A stretch of DNA of 64,000 bases from Callaeas wilsoni (GCA_013398955.1 VWPU01002093.1:124001-188000), one strand, 5' to 3'; positions 36,801 through 49,446 are shown, counted from the stretch's first letter. Translations and numbers: made by a program. Notes: generated from the sequence alone by a model not told the origin.

Positions 36801-38003
36801 AGCACCCACAAGCAGCATTTTTCTTAGCACCAGCCTGGAATCAGTTAAACAACCAGAAGGGCTCCAAGAGGTGCCATCAATTGCAAAAGTTATTAGACTC
36901 TCAAGATGTTTCACTGAAAACTCCCACACGAAGCAGTTAGGTGTCAGATGCTGCTGTGTCTTAACCAGTTTTCAGTGGGGCTGGGGCCCCTCGTGGGCAC
37001 AGAGCCCTCAACTTCCCAGGTCCCTCTGCTTTCAGCTACCTGGACTGACTACTCCGTGGTCCTCAGGAGTAAGACAGGAAATTAGAACAGCTTGAAAGGA
37101 GCATGGAGAACAAAGCACAGAAAAAAATTATCTGCAGCTGGCTCCCAGTAAGGAGCAAATCCTGTTTGCTGGTCAAAAAGCCCCAAAATATTGGGCACTT
37201 TCCAAGGGAAATATGAGGAAACTTGAGTGAGTTGTCTCATTTTCACTGCTTAATTTAACAGCTTGCTGTTGGTGCATGTGAAAAAGGCAATTGTAGCAAA
37301 CATGGAGCAAATAAACCTGATTTTAAGGCCAGTGCAAAAAAAAAAAATTAGACAGATATAACATTTTTGTTCAGAAAAAAAACAAGACAAGATTTTTTTT
37401 CTAAAAATATACAAGTTATTTTAAGTAGTCTCAGCTATGTTCTGCAGTGTAAAGCAATTTCCATCCCGGCTTTATGAAATTTCTCATACTGAGATTGGAG
37501 TGAACAAAGCAGAAGGGAAAGGTGATTGACTTCAGGTCACTAGACCACAGCAAGGAGAAAAAGTGAACTCACATCTTCAGCAGAAGTCAGCAATACCTAA
37601 TTGGGACCTACAGGTCCCATTTCCCCTGTGCCCACACTTCTGACATTAGAAACAAATAGTCCAAAAGTTTCAACAAAACATTCCTCACACACCCAAGCTC
37701 TTAGCTTCTTAAAGACACAGAAACAGCCATACAAAATGTCAGAGAAAAATACTTAAATGAGCTAAGAACAACTTACATGGTAGCTGAGGAAGGACTCTGA
37801 GTTTGCAAGACTCCCTGTGCAGTAACAGGAGTAGAGGTAGAGGACTAAAAGAGAACTGGTGAGACATCCCCAGTGCCTAAAATCTTGCAGCTGCTTTGCT
37901 AGAGCTGCCTCTGCCTGTGGAGCGCTGACCATGGAGGGTCTCTGTTCATCCACAAGATCTGCTGGGATTCAAAAACTCATAAACAAATATTCTTCTGCCT
38001 GTC
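33889..38003. other. Non-coding stretch
   Basis: No gene recognised. The + frame at 34689-35111 (140 codons) crosses GC-richer sequence without a known domain. The block 36480-36800 is also GC-richer, with a TAATAAA near its right end, but I could not assign it to a repeat family. Confidence 0.55.
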
Positions 38004-38500
38004 TGTCCTGGTTTCAATCAGGACAGAGTTAATGTTCTTCTTAGCTGTTAGAATGCTATGTTTTGGATTTGGTATGAGAGTAAGGTTGTTAACACACTGA
38101 TGTTTAAGCTGTTGCTAATTAGTGTTTACCCAAACTCAAAGACTTTTCAGAAAGCAGGTGCACAAGAAGCTGGGGGGGAAGAATATCCGGGACAGCTGAC
38201 CCGAAATAACCAAAGGGATATTCCATACCATAGAACATCATGCTCAGTATATAAACTAGGGGGAAATAGGTCAGGGGTGGCCAATCACTGCTCAGGGACA
38301 GGCCAGGCGTCAGGAGGTGAACACTTGTACTGTGCATCACTTGCTTTTCTTGGGTTTTATTTCTGTCTCTCTCTATTTCACAATTATTAGCATTATCCTT
38401 AGTATTATTTGTATTATATTTTGCTTTGTTTCAATTATGAAGCTGTTCTTATCCATGAGTTTTCACTTTTTTCCCAGTTCTTCTCCCAGCCCTGCTGTCA
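38004..38500 (+). mobile_element. ERVL-type endogenous retroviral LTR, sense, 3' end lost
   Basis: The unit opens with TGTCCTGGTTTCA, the usual start of a widespread avian ERVL-like LTR. It continues with 'acagagttaatgttctt', 'tgttttggatttggtatgag', 'acacactgatgttt', 'gacagctgaccc' and 'gggatattccatacca', then a TATATAAA box at 38248-38255 and the 'gtgcatcacttg' block. The terminal inverted CA end is not visible, so the copy is truncated near 38500 or has diverged there. It is non-coding; no gag, pol or env is beside it. The minus-strand copy at 39565-39932 is a relative. Confidence 0.85.
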
Positions 38501-39564
38501 TCAGGGGCTGTCAGCAATGTCTCCTCATATCTCCTGGCTGAACTTTTCCTGCTTTTCAAGAACTGCAAGTGTGGAACAAAAGAATGACTCCTTAGCTGCT
38601 GGGTACTTGCCATTAGGATACTCAGCAGTGGAAGAAGATGTCTGTGGGGACCTCAGATACTACCTGGGACAACTACCAGCACTGACTTTCTCCTTTTTTT
38701 CCAGTGCTCTAAACAGAAGGTTAGGTGGTCACTCTGTTAAGCATATTAAAAAGAAGAGACTTAACTGAATCTGTTGCTCCTTTGGATTTAAAGGAAAGAT
38801 GGAGGTTTCAGCCTTCTTGGACATGACAGACAGAGCTATGAGCCAAGGTTTTCTAGTGGTAGGCAAGCATTCTTGAGCCACTAAAGTATTGCTTCAAGTC
38901 TGAGAAACAGGCAGCAAGCTAGGAAAAATTGTACGTAGAAGTACAAAGTAGAAGAAAGTGTTCAGTCTTACCAAGCCCTCTTTTATTCCTCACTGCCTCC
39001 AGTTAACCAAAAACCAGCTCCTTCCCAGCAAGCAGCTTTCAGGTCTTCCTCTCCAAGGCACCCAGCTCCTTGCAAAGGGAGCTTTTCAGTGCCCTGGCAT
39101 TAAAGGGAAGCATGCTGAAAGGTCTGGCATTGAGTTCCCAGCTCCTTATGTGGCTCTGAGTTTATTAATGAGGTAGATGGATGTTTGGAAGCCCTGCACC
39201 TGGAGAGATCCTATAAGGTCCATGCCTATTCACGACATATATTGGGAGTAGTTCAAACACAAGAGAATAATCACAGCAGCAGCCTAGAAAAAAAAAATTG
39301 CCCTTTCCTTCAGTGCTCTGAGAAGGCAGTATATTCCCCATGACACACTCATCCTTGGAAATGCATTTGCAGCTGAAGATGATTGTTGCCTGCTGCTCAA
39401 TCAGAGGGAAATGCAGTGCAGTGACAAATCTTTCCCATGGAGGAGCTTCCCAGCCAGCTCTTCCAGCTGGGGACCCCAGGCTGTCACCCACGATGCTCTG
39501 CCACTTGCCCAATGCTTCAGGCTCTTCAAATCAGGGTCCAAACAGGTTTCTTCTCTCCAGCTCT
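38501..39564. other. Segment between two opposed LTR fragments
   Basis: About 1 kb of unrecognised sequence with no retroviral coding motifs. It is probably host DNA between two independent insertions, or heavily decayed element interior. A run of A (39291-39298) is the only low-complexity feature. Confidence 0.45.
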
Positions 39565-39932
39565 GGAATTGCACCATGCAGTTGCTCATCACTTGCTGAC
39601 TGATGCAGGATCCCCCTTCCCCAGCCCAGATCAGCCACCTTTCTGGTGTAAACCCTTCAGTTTATATGCTGGGCATGACATTCTGAGGTGTGGAATATCC
39701 CTCTGCTCACTTCGGGTCACCTGTCCCTGCTGTGCTGCCTCCCGGTTTCTTTTGTGCAGCTCCTCATGGGCAGAGCATGAAACAAGGAAAGAAAAAAGTC
39801 CTTGATTTAGGATAAACATGACTTAGCGAAACCCAAAACATCAGTGTGTTATCAACACCACTGTCATTCAGAATCCAAAACACAGCACTGTAACAGGAAG
39901 AAATTAACTGTACCCTGGCTGAAACCAGGACA
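39565..39932 (-). mobile_element. ERVL-type LTR fragment, antisense
   Basis: Read on the minus strand it starts TGTCCTGGTTTCAGCCAGG and contains the same ordered blocks as 38004-38500: the 'acagttaat' start, 'tgttttggatt', 'aacacactgatgtttt', 'ggacttttt', 'gggatattccacacc', a TATAAA at 39661-39666 and the 'gatgagcaactgcatggtgca' block. The U5-side end is missing. Family membership is clear from this shared order. Its opposite orientation argues against the two being the ends of one provirus. Confidence 0.85.
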
Positions 39933-42304
39933 CACGTGCAGTTCTGTAACCTTATTCAACAGCTAATTAGAATTACACAGAAATAGGCCTTGGGGATGAG
40001 ATGATGAATCACCTCAGGTTTCTTTGCTCAGCAGTATTTCTTGAATAAAAATTGAGCTCTTCATCTCACACAACCCTCCCCAGCCCTGCCCTTCCTCTTT
40101 CCTCTCCTTCTAGGTCTCAGCTTTCACCTTCAGGACAGACCTAGCAGCAGCACTTTGCCTTGTGCTTGGGTCCACAGGCTTCTGAAATACTGTAGATCCC
40201 AGTGGTGATGCTCTCACCGTGCAAGAGGCTGCATTTGAACATGAACTCATTTGCTTGTAGGCAGGAATCTTTCCTTAAACGAAGTTTCAGGGGTTATTGG
40301 CAATGTGTTCAGTTTTAGGACTATCTGAAATGAGATGCCAACACAAATGTAGATGGATTCTGAACCCTTTTTCTCTTCTGAAGTCACAACATGCAAATTT
40401 TTGGAAATAATTAGATGAGGTCATTACTATAGTCATCCAGCTGAGACATGTTTTAGATGTCACCATTTCTTTTAGAAATAAAGGCATTCAGACAGACACT
40501 CAGACAATCAAAAGCACACACTGAACCTTCTTTGAAACTTAATCCATTTGCAAGCTTCTCATTTTGCACTAAATGAAGGAGTGTTCAAAGAACTGTAATT
40601 TTTAACAGTGTGTTGGTTTCACCACACAGTAAGAAAGCACGAGGAATGCCACTCCAGCATGCCATCTCTGTGGTTTTAGGTGCACCACTTCTACATAGCC
40701 CTAGGAGCTTTCCTCATCTATGGTGTGCTTAGTAGGAAATAAAAGGATATTTTGAAAACAAGTCATCATATATTTACGGTTAAAATCTTCTCATAACCTT
40801 TGCCTTTCATCTCTGTGGAAAGATTCGTGGGTACAGGGAAGTGTCCTGTAAAATAAAATTATAAAATTCTCACAAGAAAAAGAGTGAAACTGGGCAGGAT
40901 AATCTATTTCCTGTGCCAAAATCATCACTAATACTGGTGAAATTCAGCATTTGTGTTCTCTTTTAGCCAGCCATAACCCTATTCAATAATGAGGTGGTCT
41001 GATACTAATTAGCCTTCATCAGCTGCTTATCTGCCTTTATCATGGCAATTTGCTACTCTTTATTAAGACTAGTGAACATCCCTATAAACAAGAATTAACA
41101 ATTTTTTTCTATCATCTCTCTAGAAGTAAGACTGCTACTTAACAAATTCTCAATGTCACTACATGTAAGCCCAGGGCTTGCATGCCCTTCATTACGGGGA
41201 AAGGTACCAGAGAGTGAGTTCAGATTCTCTTCTCAAAATCCTAACATTTGAGCTCAGATGACAAGGCATAGATTCTTTTAGTGCTGGGATAAATAAAATA
41301 CATATTTGAGTCAAGCAAAGCTATTTTTCAAATGTTTCTCCAAAATTGTACTTTGGGAAAAAAAAGAAAGCCAAAATTTTAGAATGAATAATTGAAATAT
41401 TTTCAGGAAAATGTCAAAAAAATAAAGGAATATCTTTGAAAATTGCCTACATTATAGTTTAGTAAGTGGAAAAATTAAGGAAAGGAATAGAAAAACAAGG
41501 CTTGTTTCATTTAAGTAGATTTTAACAGAATGTCTAGTGAGAAAACACATTGTTTGACTTAATACTTTTTATTATCATTAATTTTAGATTAACTTATGAG
41601 GCAGAAAATAATTGCAAAACCTTAACTTCAATACAGTCATCTATTCTGACCTTCTGCAGAAGAGACACCATGAGTTACCATCAAGAGATTCCTACTCCAA
41701 GTTCAGAAATTCCACTTGAATTAAAATTTGTTTTATAGAAAAACTTTCTGCTGAATCTTGAGACATTTTAAAAATAATCCTGGTTTGTGGCAGCATTTGC
41801 TGGCAGGTATAATCCATTTCTCTTAAAGATATTTCAGTGATTGATTATTCTTATCCTAAACATTTGCCATTGATTTCTGTTCTGAATTTGAGTAGCTTCG
41901 GCTTCCAGCCATGAGAGCCATTTGCAGATTTTTATACTTTCAGAAGGTTAAAATGTTGTCTTCTAGCAAATCTGCTCCTCTCATAGGCACTTATCTACTG
42001 TGAACAGGAACCGTTTACCTTTAAAGATGAACGAAAAGGACATTTTACAGTAAAACAGATTTTCCAGGATTCCAGTACTCCTTGTAGCTCTTTTCTAGGT
42101 TTCTCAGTTTGTCGATGTACTTTTAAAAATAACAAATAGAGCTGATTGTGAATACTGTTTCATTTGAAACACCTTTTTAATGTAAAACAAAGCTTTCCAT
42201 GGAAACACGTGGACTTACAGGAGATTGCCAAATTCTCTCAGAATTAGAGCAACACTGCAAATATTTTCTGGGAATGTGGCTGATACATGTACAAGTCATC
42301 TAAG
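39933..42304. other. Non-coding stretch with a motif-dense block
   Basis: No gene or repeat family recognised. The block around 40970-41075 is free of repeats and dense in transcription-factor-type motifs; it is listed separately. Confidence 0.55.
41006..41053. promoter_or_regulatory. Candidate enhancer core: homeodomain, E-box and GATA motifs
   Basis: Within 48 bases lie TAATTAG (41006-41012), the E-box CAGCTG (41020-41025), an abutting GATA-type CTTATC (41026-41031) and CAATTTGC (41046-41053), which resembles half an octamer. An E-box directly touching a GATA site is a recognised arrangement for bHLH/GATA complexes, though the usual spacer is 8-10 bases. Function is inferred only from motif density. 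Confidence 0.3.
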
Positions 42305-42385
42305 TTCAAAGCAGGGATCTCAAACCTTTAACTCTGGTAGTCCAAGGGATTGACCTAATCACTAAACCAACAGTGCTCTACACTG
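42305..42385 (-). mobile_element. Old tRNA-derived SINE fragment, possibly MIR-like
   Basis: On the minus strand the order is box A-like TTTAGTGATTAGG (42354-42366), then GGACTACCAGAGT, then a box B-like GGTTTGAGATCC (42315-42326) and CCTGCTTTG. This is the order and approximate spacing of a pol III tRNA promoter. The wording recalls the head of MIR, an ancient amniote SINE family. The body and core domain are not recognisable, so the family is uncertain. A second box B-like GGTTCAAATTCC lies at 42518-42529 on the + strand. Confidence 0.35.
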
Positions 42386-43109
42386 ATTGTCTCCAGTTGG
42401 AGTTATTGCACATTTTTGTAACTCGCTGAAGCTCAGTGGTCCTAACCTGAGAAAATTGTGGTTCATCATGCATGGCACAATAGCTCTCCTGGCACTGCTC
42501 CTGGCATGAACATCTTGGGTTCAAATTCCTGATCCAAGTCCAGCAAAGCAGACACCCATAAACCTTGACCTGTGGCCTGGTGGGAAGACCACCATCTTGG
42601 GTGTCCTAAGGGACTGTCCATAGGGACAAACATGTCCAGGCCCTGCTGCAGCACTCCCACAGAATGGGAGCTCTACTGTGGCAGGGAAAAGAGGTGACTG
42701 TGGCTGGGGACTGTCAAGGAGGCTCAAATGCACCAGGTGCCAAGATGTACCCAGGCTCCAAGGCACCCCTTGGGACACTCAGTCCAGCCACTGAATTTAA
42801 GTCCATGATGTCCCAGGGGAGTGAAACCACTACTTGCCACCAGCTACTCTGAATGCCTTTGAGTTCTCTAGCTTTCACACAACAAATATCAAGCAATTTT
42901 TGTTTTCAGGACTAAAATCAATGACTATGCCTTGAAACACCCTGCAAAACAAGATTCCTGGTTTTCAGATCTGGTTTACTTTTAAAAGCTGTATATAGTC
43001 TTGCTACATATGGTGGCAAGAGCAGCTCTGCTTGTGATTGATCTTTATTTACACAATCAAGGACTGCTTAGCCTCTTGTCTTGCTAATACACCATCCTTA
43101 GAGCTCATG
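42386..43109. other. Non-coding stretch
   Basis: Unrecognised sequence; includes the isolated box B-like motif at 42518-42529. Frames under 90 codons, none with a domain. Confidence 0.45.
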
Positions 43110-43420
43110 TTGCAAAGATTATTCACCGTGATCCTTCAGTCCTTTGTCTCAATCATGATTTCTAAACACAGCCTTCATCTTATATAAGTAGGGCCTACAA
43201 TTTCCATTCCTAGATGAACAACCTTGCATTTAGCTGTATTAAATAAAAGGTGATAGTTGCTCACCTGAGCCCCCTATGCTGTCATCCATGTGCAGCTTTG
43301 GAAAGTTCCCACACATCTCATCCTTCCAGCTGGAGACAAGGTTTCCACAGCTAATGTGGCTGAGAAAACTGTGCAAAGGGAAAGGCATTAGGACAAAGAG
43401 AATGATAACAGGAAACCCGG
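43110..43420 (-). mobile_element. Ancient CR1 fragment containing a reverse-transcriptase remnant
   Basis: The minus strand encodes, with gaps, peptide traces of CR1/L3-type reverse transcriptase. One is an MDDSIGG string, matching the ADDTK-GG active-site region. Another is FNTAKCKVVHLG, matching the 'FN..KCKV.HLG' block that lies downstream of it. On the + strand the stretch 'attcctagatgaacaacct' to 'gctgtattaaa' matches the reverse complement of old amniote CR1 copies known from turtles and crocodilians. It is broken and non-functional, and much older than the CR1 copies at 3781 and 33538. Confidence 0.7.
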
Positions 43421-43806
43421 GGAGATTTGCCCTTACTTGCATATCGAAAGGCAACTCCAAAAATTGCAGTGGAAAGGTTTCTAGTTCTTAATCACCTACC
43501 AGCTATCTCTTCCACTCAGGAAAACCAGGCCTCTGAGAAATGTGGAGCATCCCACACCTTCTAAAGTCCTCTCTTGCTCTGGAACTTGGCATTAACACCA
43601 TCTATCCTTCCTGCAGCTTCAGTTCCTCACAAAGGCAGTCAGTTTTGAAAGCAGTCACAGCCTTCTCCCTCTCTCTGTGACAAGAAACAAAAAGCAGTCC
43701 AAACAGGGGATTTTATATGACTGGAAGGACAGTCTGCCTATGTTTTCCCAAAATACAGATATAATTACTGTGCCTCAGGCAAAGAGAAAGAGGGACAGAG
43801 AAAGAA

Positions 43807-43826
43807 TGTGTGCCTATAGGCACACA
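43807..43826. other. Perfect 20-bp palindrome with central CTATAG
   Basis: TGTGTGCCTA is followed directly by its reverse complement TAGGCACACA. It is a perfect inverted repeat with no spacer, in otherwise ordinary sequence just right of a purine-rich patch. It could be a dimer binding site or a hairpin-prone site. Confidence 0.6.
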
Positions 43827-44246
43827 GCACAGCTTAACTAGGTCCTGTACAATTCTTCTAGGTAAAGGCATTTTTCAGCTGTTGCATGCCCCAAATCACA
43901 TGAGAGCCAGGTTCTTATTTGTCTCAAGCACAGGGCAGCATTTAAGGCTTGGTGTGGGTATTTTTAATGACTACCCAAGTTGTGCTGTTTATTTCTGTAC
44001 TTGTTCCAGCCTCCTAATATAAAGCAACTTTCCCAGACAAATGTTAGGAAGCAGTGAAGTGACTCTATCCCAGGTAACATTGGTGTACAAAGGTTACACC
44101 ATCTTCTGTTTGGCGTGTACTTTAGGAAATTCTGTTCACAATTTCCTCTCTATAAAGTGCAGCTTTTCAAAGATGTGCACGAGCAATCTTGTAGGATTAC
44201 ACCTTATGCATGCGAGTTTGGGGAGTTTTTCTTTTCAATACAGAAT

Positions 44247-44391
44247 CATGCTGGCTCAGTTGGTCAGAGTACGGTGCTAACAACACCAAGGCTGTGAGTT
44301 TGATCCCTGGATGGGTCATTTGCTGCAGAGCTGGACTTGATGAACCTTGTGGGTCCCTTTCAACACTGAATATTCTGTGATTCTTTGATTC
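44247..44391 (+). mobile_element. TguSINE1-like SINE, sense
   Basis: The tRNA-Ile-like head has box A TGGCTCAGTTGG (44252-44263), the 'gtgctaacaacaccaagg' anticodon arm and box B GAGTTTGATCC (44296-44306). The tail 'gagctggacttgatgaaccttgtgggtccctttcaac' leads into AATATTCTGTGATTCTTTGATTC, the CR1-style end. The copy is close to full length and better preserved than the one at 15330-15463. It is not a functional tRNA gene: the acceptor stem and box B are mutated and the CR1 tail is attached. Confidence 0.9.
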
Positions 44392-47300
44392 AGCAGAACA
44401 CTTGCAATTTGTCAGCTTGAAGGACTCCTGCCATCAGTGTCTCTTTTTCTTATTTATCTCTGGATGCACAGGAGAATTATTCACACCACATTTTTTCCCA
44501 AGAAGCCAACTCCATCTCTCAGGAGAGCAATCCCTGAACCATTTACTATGCTGTTCACTCCTGAATTATCCCTCCATTTCAGAAGACAATAACTTTCAGT
44601 GTTGTGGGGTTTTATTTGCTTCTAGACACCAGAAAAGTTTTTCTTGGAAATGCATCCTTCTGCAAAGTTCATTTTTGCCAGCTAGCAACAAGCTGTATTT
44701 TCTCCTCTGCCTTTTGTTCATCTCCCCTAAGCCAATAAGTTTTCAGGGCCAAGAGAGCCCAGCCAGAAGGAGGTTTATCCCTGCATGGAAAAGCATACTG
44801 TGAATAAACAAGACAATGTTTTCAACATATACAAGGGTTGTGATTACAGGTTAATCCAGGCTATCCCAATCTCTACTGGTAAAACAGCTATACTCTTCAC
44901 TGAAATATGTTCCTGGTTAGTTTTAGAGTTCAAATTTTAAAGTGATGGTGTTTGGGAATTTTTTATTTTTAAAAATCCCACAATTAAAATATTTCTATCC
45001 AAACCTGCCTAAGATTCTTGCCCTGTAACTGTAGTGAAAGCCTAGTCTCTTGGTTTACAAGTTTCTTAACATATGCAAATAAAATTCCCAGGGAAAATGG
45101 ACAGCATTTATGAAAGCAATATTTAAGGGAGAGAGCTAACACACCCATAAAATTATATTTCAACAGGAAGATTCCCATCAAATGTAATGGCTAATTTTTA
45201 AAGGGGTAATATGTTCTCAGTCTCACAACCCACAGCACGTGCAAAAAGAAAACACAGAGAGTTGTACCTTCCCTGAGGTGGTGGTCAAAGGGAAGGACTT
45301 TGCTAAAATGCCTGTAAAAGACACCTAGACAGCTACTATCAAACAGGAGTGGCTCTCTGTCACCCATTTCACAACCCCAGCTCTGTACCCTCAGGCTCAG
45401 CAGGGAGGGACCACGGGCTGAGGCTGCTGCTACACAGGCACAACATCATTTCACACCAGGAAAACAATCAGCGTCACAGCAGATTAGCATAAACCCCTTT
45501 TCTTTCCCAGAGTGGGGAATCTCTTGATTTCCATAAGCTGTAACCTCATTAAAATATCACAAGGAAAATAATATTTCTGACATTCACAGTGCTTTTGGTT
45601 TTTTAATTCACTCATCCTTACCAGGAGCAGCTGTGGGTAGCGTGGGAGGACAACTCCTCTTAACCAGAAGCAGCCTTCAAGGGCAAACAGCTCTGATCCA
45701 GGCTCCTGAGGAAGGGGGAAGAGACAATCCCCAAAGGAAGTAAATCTTCAAAGGCTAGCATCAAGACTATTTTGGGAAAAAGCAAACTGTGTGTACCACT
45801 CAAGTTTAACATCCCTTTCGTCCTCGATTTTCAGCTCCTAAAACAGATAAAAATATAAAACGAGATTTTTTTTTTTTGCTTTTTTACTGAGGTACTCCTT
45901 TTGGACTCCTTTACAAACAAACCCCAAAACTGGTATTGACGATGCTGCAGAAGGTGAACAGTATATGAGTTAGGCTGAGTACAAAACATGGGTGGAATAC
46001 TGGCAACGTTGTGAAAGGTGAGGTGGCAGCAGAGCAGTGGAAACACTCACATGCAGCTACTGGCTTAGCAGTTTGCAGTTGTTATGATGTCTGTGGAGAA
46101 CAGCACTTCAGCTGAGTTGAACCAATGAACCCCTGTTTACTTCAGACAGCTTGTTCCAAGCTTTCACAGAAAACAGGTGGTGGCTTAGGGAGAAATGTGA
46201 TGGAAAAAAAGTAGGAGTACAAGTGCAGATCTCCCTCCATTTAAAGTAATGCCTGGCTGCTCTTTCTAAGCACTACATAAATTATTGGGCAGACCGAACT
46301 AAGGAGGGGGTGGAATCCAGCCCTGAGGTAGTTCATTTCCTCCAGCAATGCTCTCCTGATCAGTAGAATATGTGGGACTAGATTAATATCGGAAAGGAAT
46401 TACATTTTTAGAAAATACCTTGTTTTCATTCTGCATTGGATTAAAGGCCAGAACCCTGTGAGATACTCGGTAAAATCAGACAGATTGTGCTCAAGGATGT
46501 TTAAGTCCCTGCTGCTCTGGAATTTGCTTCATCCCAGGCACAAGCACCCCACAGCAAGCTGTAATGTCAGTCTCCATGGCCTTATCCATTTGGCAGTGCT
46601 GCACATTCCTTGCACATGCAGCAATTAAGTTTTGAGCAAAAAAGAACATGAACCAGACAGGTTCTGTTTCTCCCGCGTGTTGACATTAGCTGAGAACCAA
46701 GAGAGTTCAAGTCACCCACCCCAAGCAACTGTAAGAGATGAAAAGAATTTTCGTTTGAAACTGCAATGCAATGACTAAATAAGTAAATAGTATCTCCTAC
46801 ATATCCTGTCTCACAGAGATATAAAGGATATGCAGCCAACAATTACACTGAAAAGTGCATGTGATATGAAAGATTATACAAAGTAAATGTAAAGATTATT
46901 TCTAAAGAATTTAATTTACTAAGGCAGAAACCTTACCCAAGCAACCTAAATTCTTGAGCTAGAGTCACAGAGGTATTTTTAAAGTACTAAAAGATGAGAA
47001 TCTGTTCATGAGCACAGCATTAATAGAAGGACAGCATCTTCTCCATGGTGGTCTTTCTTTTATTTTTATTATTTGCATAAACTTATATCAATAAATACCT
47101 TATTTAAGATGGTAAAATATCAGAGTACTCTTTTATCTTAATTGAAGTAGATTAGAAAATCTTGATCAGATGCTTTTTGAACAGACTAAACTCTTTTGAT
47201 CTGTGTCCATAAAGTGTCCCAGTTATCTAACATCCTAATATAATAAGTTACTCTGGCGTAAGTGGCCGCTATAGTTTCTCATTTATGCAAAATTACTATC

Positions 47301-47493
47301 ACCATTTTTATCTTGTTCCATCCATAATGATTTCCACATACTATTTCCTATACTGTCCTGTAGAAGGTCGTACCCTTGGACCAACCAAAAAGCTTAGTAT
47401 TGATTGATAGCTTTGCTAATGCACACATGATCTTCGACCAGAAGTCCCTTCAGTCTGATGTGCCATCTTGGCAAATCTTCAGTATCCTGCAAG

Positions 47494-47512
47494 AAAAAAA
47501 AAAAAAAAAAAA
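47494..47512. repeat. Poly(A) tract
   Basis: Nineteen consecutive A on the + strand. No retroposed gene body or SINE is recognisable immediately upstream, so the origin is unclear. Confidence 0.8.
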
Positions 47513-49446
47513 TTATTCCGATACATTTACAAATCATTAAAATAATGTTCTCTATTCTGCTTTAGTGAGGCTTTGAATTTTTAAGCAAAAGAAAAACACA
47601 GAAAGACATAGCACAAACTTTTTAAAACAGCTTGCTAACTTAATGAATGCTTCTAATCAGCGGTTATGACATTTCACTTGGAATTAGCACAAAGTATCCA
47701 AGCCAGGACCCCTCTAGGATCCCTTGGGGCTTTTATTGTCCTAAGTGTACACAATCAAAGAACAAAACTGCGTGCCTCCAAGTCATGTAAAAACTATTTC
47801 AGGGACAACATGTGATCTTGCTCTTCATGCAGAGTGCATCGCTGCATTAATTGTGAATGAAAAATTAGTCATATTCAAATTCCAAATAGCCCACAGGCTT
47901 TGGCTGGCTTTTCTTTGGTCCCTTCCATTAAGCAATCATGAAAATTTTAGAAGCTCAGTTTTGCATAAGAAGTCAGCTCCTTATTGGATAATGAACTGAT
48001 AGTGAACCACCAAAGTATGTGTTACCTCCCTGAAAAGAGCGTGTGTTTACATCCTCACGGCTGAGATTCACAGTTAATTCAGTGTGAAGGCAGAAAGGCT
48101 TCACCTTGCAGCTTCCTCCAGCACACCAAACAAGGACTCATTTCCTGGACAAACTGGAGTTGCTTACCTCTGTTTTAGACTGAACTTGCGCCTGAGTCTA
48201 TATTAGGTAGATGTAATTACTGCCATGTATTAAAAGGTACTTTTTGTGTCCTTTTTGAACTGCTGTGAACAAATTCTGCTTCAAGAGAGAAATATTAAGC
48301 CCAAAAATACACATTTTACTGTCGGGGTGCATGGACTGCAGGTCATGCCCTGCATTGGGGCACCACAAAGGACTGCTGCCTGCTAAGCCTTGTGGATAGC
48401 TCAGCTCCACACAGCTGCTTCCTCACACCCAAAGCAGGATAGGGAAAAATTAGAGGAGTACAAATGAGAAACCTTGTCAGCTGAGATAAAAACAGCTCAC
48501 TTGGTAAAGCAAAAATTGCACACCTAAGCAAAGCAAGTTAAGGACTTCATCCACTACTTCCCATCTGCAGGCCATGTCCAGGACAGCAGGGCTCCTTCAC
48601 ACTTAAGTAGTCAGGGAAGACAAGCACCATCGCTCTGAATGCCCCCTTCCCCCTTTCTTCTCCCGGCTTTAATTTCTGAAGACATATGGCATGGAATATC
48701 CTCCCCTGTCCCACCACCCAGCTGGTGTCAGCCCTCCCCACTGTGACCCTTCCCACCTTCTTGTGCCTCCTCACTGGTAGGGCAGTGTGAGAAGCAGAAA
48801 AGGTCTTTGATCCCGTCCCTATGTTCTCAGCTCCATTCTCATCAAAAAACCCTAACAAGCTACTATGAAGAAAATTAATTTTTTCTATCTTTCCAAGCCT
48901 ACTAGCTCAAATGGAATGTAGAGGCATAGAAACTTGGGTTCAATGATTTAATTTTATGTTTTGGATCCCAGGCATGGTGCCTGATTCTGCCTTGCCTTGC
49001 ATTTTCTCTCCACACCTGCAAGAAGGAAACTGATAAATTGAGATTATAAACATGAACTGTCTTCCATTGGAAACACAGGCACGTCATAGGAGAGCATTGT
49101 GAGCAGATGGCTTTCTGAAGACAAGCACCGTGTAGGCGTGAGCTGCTCAGGCTGCCCTCCACAATTCCTCCACCTCATAGCTCTCCATCTTCTGTCCCAG
49201 CACAAGACAGAGACTGACAGAAGGGCTCAACTGGGCTGCTTATGCTACAACCCATCTACTGTGTCAACACTAAGGCTGATATAGACAATAATTCCTTTCC
49301 AGGTTTTAATGAGAAAGATTGAAACCACCACCACCTTCTTCCTTACCTTTCTTTTTCCTTTACTGATGATATGAGGAAGAAATCTGTTTTGCATGCAGTC
49401 GGTCACTGATTAAATGCAGTCACCTCCCTCTATGTATGTCCACAGT

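Noticed and set aside
44247..44320. tRNA-Ile gene
   Set aside because: The tRNA-like part has a mutated acceptor stem and box B and is fused to a CR1-type tail, so it is the head of a SINE.
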